From: Ariolimax columbianus
Lineage: Eukaryota; Mollusca; Gastropoda; Stylommatophora; Arionidae
Reading direction: 5' to 3'
Length of the DNA: 64,000 nucleotides
Assembly (NCBI GenBank): GCA_036924085.1
Contig: JAVGWX010000013.1
Span: forward strand, 68,083,859 to 68,147,858
Numbering within the stretch: the first letter of the stretch is position 1; each line of letters opens with the position of its first letter. A program made the position numbers and the translations under genes. The notes under the pieces are model-generated. The model saw nothing but the letters and a program-made list of their open reading frames with translations. It searched no databases and was not told the DNA's origin. This document shows positions 62,545 to 64,000 of the stretch, one piece after another.

Positions 62545-63320
62545 CTAAGATAAGGTAAACTCTGACTCTAATCAAGGGTAGACGAAGCTCGTTAGCCTGT
62601 TCAGGTAGTTCGCTTAGGAGAGGAGGAACTCTGATTTTAAATTCACCCGTGCCAAGGAGCCCTAGCTAGTGTTGGTAGAATGAGAGTATCGTCTCTTGAG
62701 TAGGGACGGCGTGGGCTAGTGGTTAATAGACACGGCTCACAACCCCAAGGTGCTGGGTTCGATCCCCACCACAGCACCAGTCGTTACCCCTGGGAAGCAA
62801 ACTCTTAGAAAATGCAAGGGGAAGCAAACTCTTAGAAAATGCAAGGGGAAGTAAACTCTTAGAAAATGCAAGGGGAAGCGATCCCTTACATAAAATGCAT
62901 GCTAAAGTCGGATGCACTGGGCCGACAGGAGCAAAATAAAAACCACTGTGCAACACACACCCGCCTTTGGGGAATAGAGAAATAAGGCGAACGCAAAAAA
63001 ACATGTCTCAAGTTACTAGCATTTGTTGCAATGACTCCACTGCCTTGTGGAAACCTTGGGAAAGGGTAGGGCTACGGGAGTAAACCCAGACAGAAAATCC
63101 GAAAGCGGATGGTTTCAAAATTGCGAATTCATTCCGGCATCTCCTACAGCTGAGCTGGTGCCAAATTGTCATGCTCTGCATTCCTTTGGATTACACCAGC
63201 GTAGCCGAGAGGAGGATCCTGCAGTTTGGGCAGCCCAGCGTCTCCATATTCAGCTCACAGGCTTGCGCCTTGAGAGGCTACTCACAGGGTGCCACGCGCT
63301 TGGTCTGCAGACACCGTGAC
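62545..63320 (+). repeat. Dispersed repeat DR2, copy 2 (interrupted)
   Basis: Matches 23045-23600 on both sides of a SINE A at 62703-63001: GTAGACGAAGCTCGTTAGCC on the left and GGCTACGGGAGTAAACCCAG on the right. Confidence 0.85.
62703..63001 (+). mobile_element. SINE A, copy 4, with internal triplication
   Basis: Head GACGGCGTGGGCTAGTGGTT and GGGTTCGATCCCCACCAC. The stretch GGGAAGCAAACTCTTAGAAA plus ATGCAA is present about three times (62790-62880). The core GTCGGATGCACTGGGCCGAC and 3' AATAAGGCGAACGC are present, with an A-rich tail. It sits in DR2, with an imperfect GTCTC...GAGT-like duplication at the edges. Confidence 0.9.
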
Positions 63321-63409
63321 GTCTATGTGTGTAGTAGCAACTCTAATGAATTTTTCGGTTTCCTTTTCTCTTCGGCGTTGTGTCTTCACTTCTGTGTGTT
63401 GCATAAGCT

Positions 63410-63632
63410 AGTTTTAGCCCAGTTAATGGTGGCTCTTCAGGTTGCATCTCTATTTGGATCGGTCTGCAGCCATGTCCTCCTATGATGCCAGACAAATACC
63501 CAGAACCTTCATGTCCCGCTTACATGCGTCCTTGAACTGCAGCTATGGTCGGCCACCTGTTCTTTTACCACACGCCAGCTGCCCGTAGAGAATATCTTTG
63601 GGGATGCGACCGTCTCTAATGGGACGAACATG
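63410..63632 (-). pseudogene. LINE C-terminal fragment (L-G)
   Basis: The minus strand reads HVRPIRDGRIPKDILYGQLA, GKRTGGRP, LQFKDACKRDMKVLGICL. This matches the LINE pattern 'DxRIPKxxLYGEL..GKR..GRPxLRFKDxCKRDxKxLxI'. It is cut at 63632 by the DR1 copy. Confidence 0.75.
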
Positions 63633-63985
63633 ACGCTGAGCAGCGCATGAGCTGAAGTGGTCAGCGACCCATAGCTGACTGCTAGCGTCAGGGCCAGCGA
63701 ACCAAAGCTGCCAAGACCTGTCTACACCTCCACGCGGTGATCCTGGATAACAGGCTGCAGCAGGGCAGACTGGCTAAGGAGAAGGGATCGGAAAGGGAAT
63801 GCTAACCCGGTACTCAAAAAATGCTTGCTGAAGTCGGATGTGTTGGACCGAAAGGGGCAAATATCGCAGCCAAGCTGTAAACTACGACACAACGCATTCC
63901 GTTCTCTGGACTACATTCTGCTACTTACCCTTCCAGGGTTTGGTAGTGGGAGATTGAGAACGAACGAAGAAGAAGAAGAAGAAGA
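63633..63985 (+). mobile_element. Dispersed repeat DR1, full length with (AAG)n tail
   Basis: GACGCTGAGCAGCGCATGAG through GGGAGATTGAGAACGAACGA then (AGA)n. It shows the whole family, the core GCTGAAGTCGGATGTGTTGG and the tail, and so fixes the orientation of DR1. Confidence 0.92.
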
Positions 63986-64000
63986 ACATGACCAAGCCAT

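Overview
Eukaryotic, repeat-dominated DNA, most likely from a mollusc-like or other lophotrochozoan animal. The evidence is many decayed non-LTR retrotransposon (LINE) tails, mariner DNA transposons, several tRNA-headed SINE families, microsatellites and very long minisatellites, with no bacterial-type gene organisation. Species assignment is inference. I find no convincing host gene, true tRNA or rRNA gene, CRISPR array or operon. Nearly all long open frames are either LINE remnants or products of tandem repeats whose unit length is divisible by three.

Layout. 0.5-9.4 kb holds LINE 3' fragments (505-760 -, 945-1242 +, 3700-3868 -, 5668-5966 +, 7640-8153 +, 8225-9120 +, 9190-9400 -), a 1.7 kb GGATGGCTGGTTAGCT-type array (1244-2975), a 29-bp array (3868-4415) and a 55/42-bp array (8463-8907). 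9.5-18.6 kb holds a LINE with a 15-bp coding expansion, (TTC)n, several SINEs, a 21-bp array (14712-15424) and 45-50-bp arrays. 20.2-22.8 kb is simple or tandem repeat. 24.5-26.6 kb is a mariner element with a 22-bp array in its transposase, followed by LINE RNase H sequence. 26.6-34.7 kb holds dispersed-repeat copies (DR1, DR5), a LINE tail and an RNase H-derived 46-bp array. 35.1-37.3 kb is a 12-bp array giving a 753-codon open frame. 39.8-41.2 kb is a second mariner split by two LINE tails. 44.4-50.6 kb is dominated by 40-bp and 15-bp arrays. 54.3-56.3 kb is the best-preserved element, a 5'-truncated CR1/L2-like LINE on the minus strand with two internal stops. 56.6-58.25 kb is a 55/56-bp array. 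59.2-61.6 kb is a nest of LINE and SINE insertions with visible target-site duplications. 62.5-64 kb holds DR2 with a nested SINE, a LINE tail and DR1.

Main pattern. Many minisatellites begin inside, or exactly at the 3' end of, transposable-element sequence, and the repeat unit can be recognised as a piece of that element: the mariner HHDN catalytic region, LINE RNase H codons, LINE reverse-transcriptase C-terminal codons, and LINE or SINE tails. The window reads as a record of mobile-element fragments being turned into satellite DNA. A second pattern is a core of about 35 bp shared by a tRNA-headed SINE (SINE A) and the most abundant dispersed repeat (DR1), which suggests a SINE superfamily domain.

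Family labels (L-A to L-I, SINE A to E, DR1 to DR5) are mine, for use within this window only.
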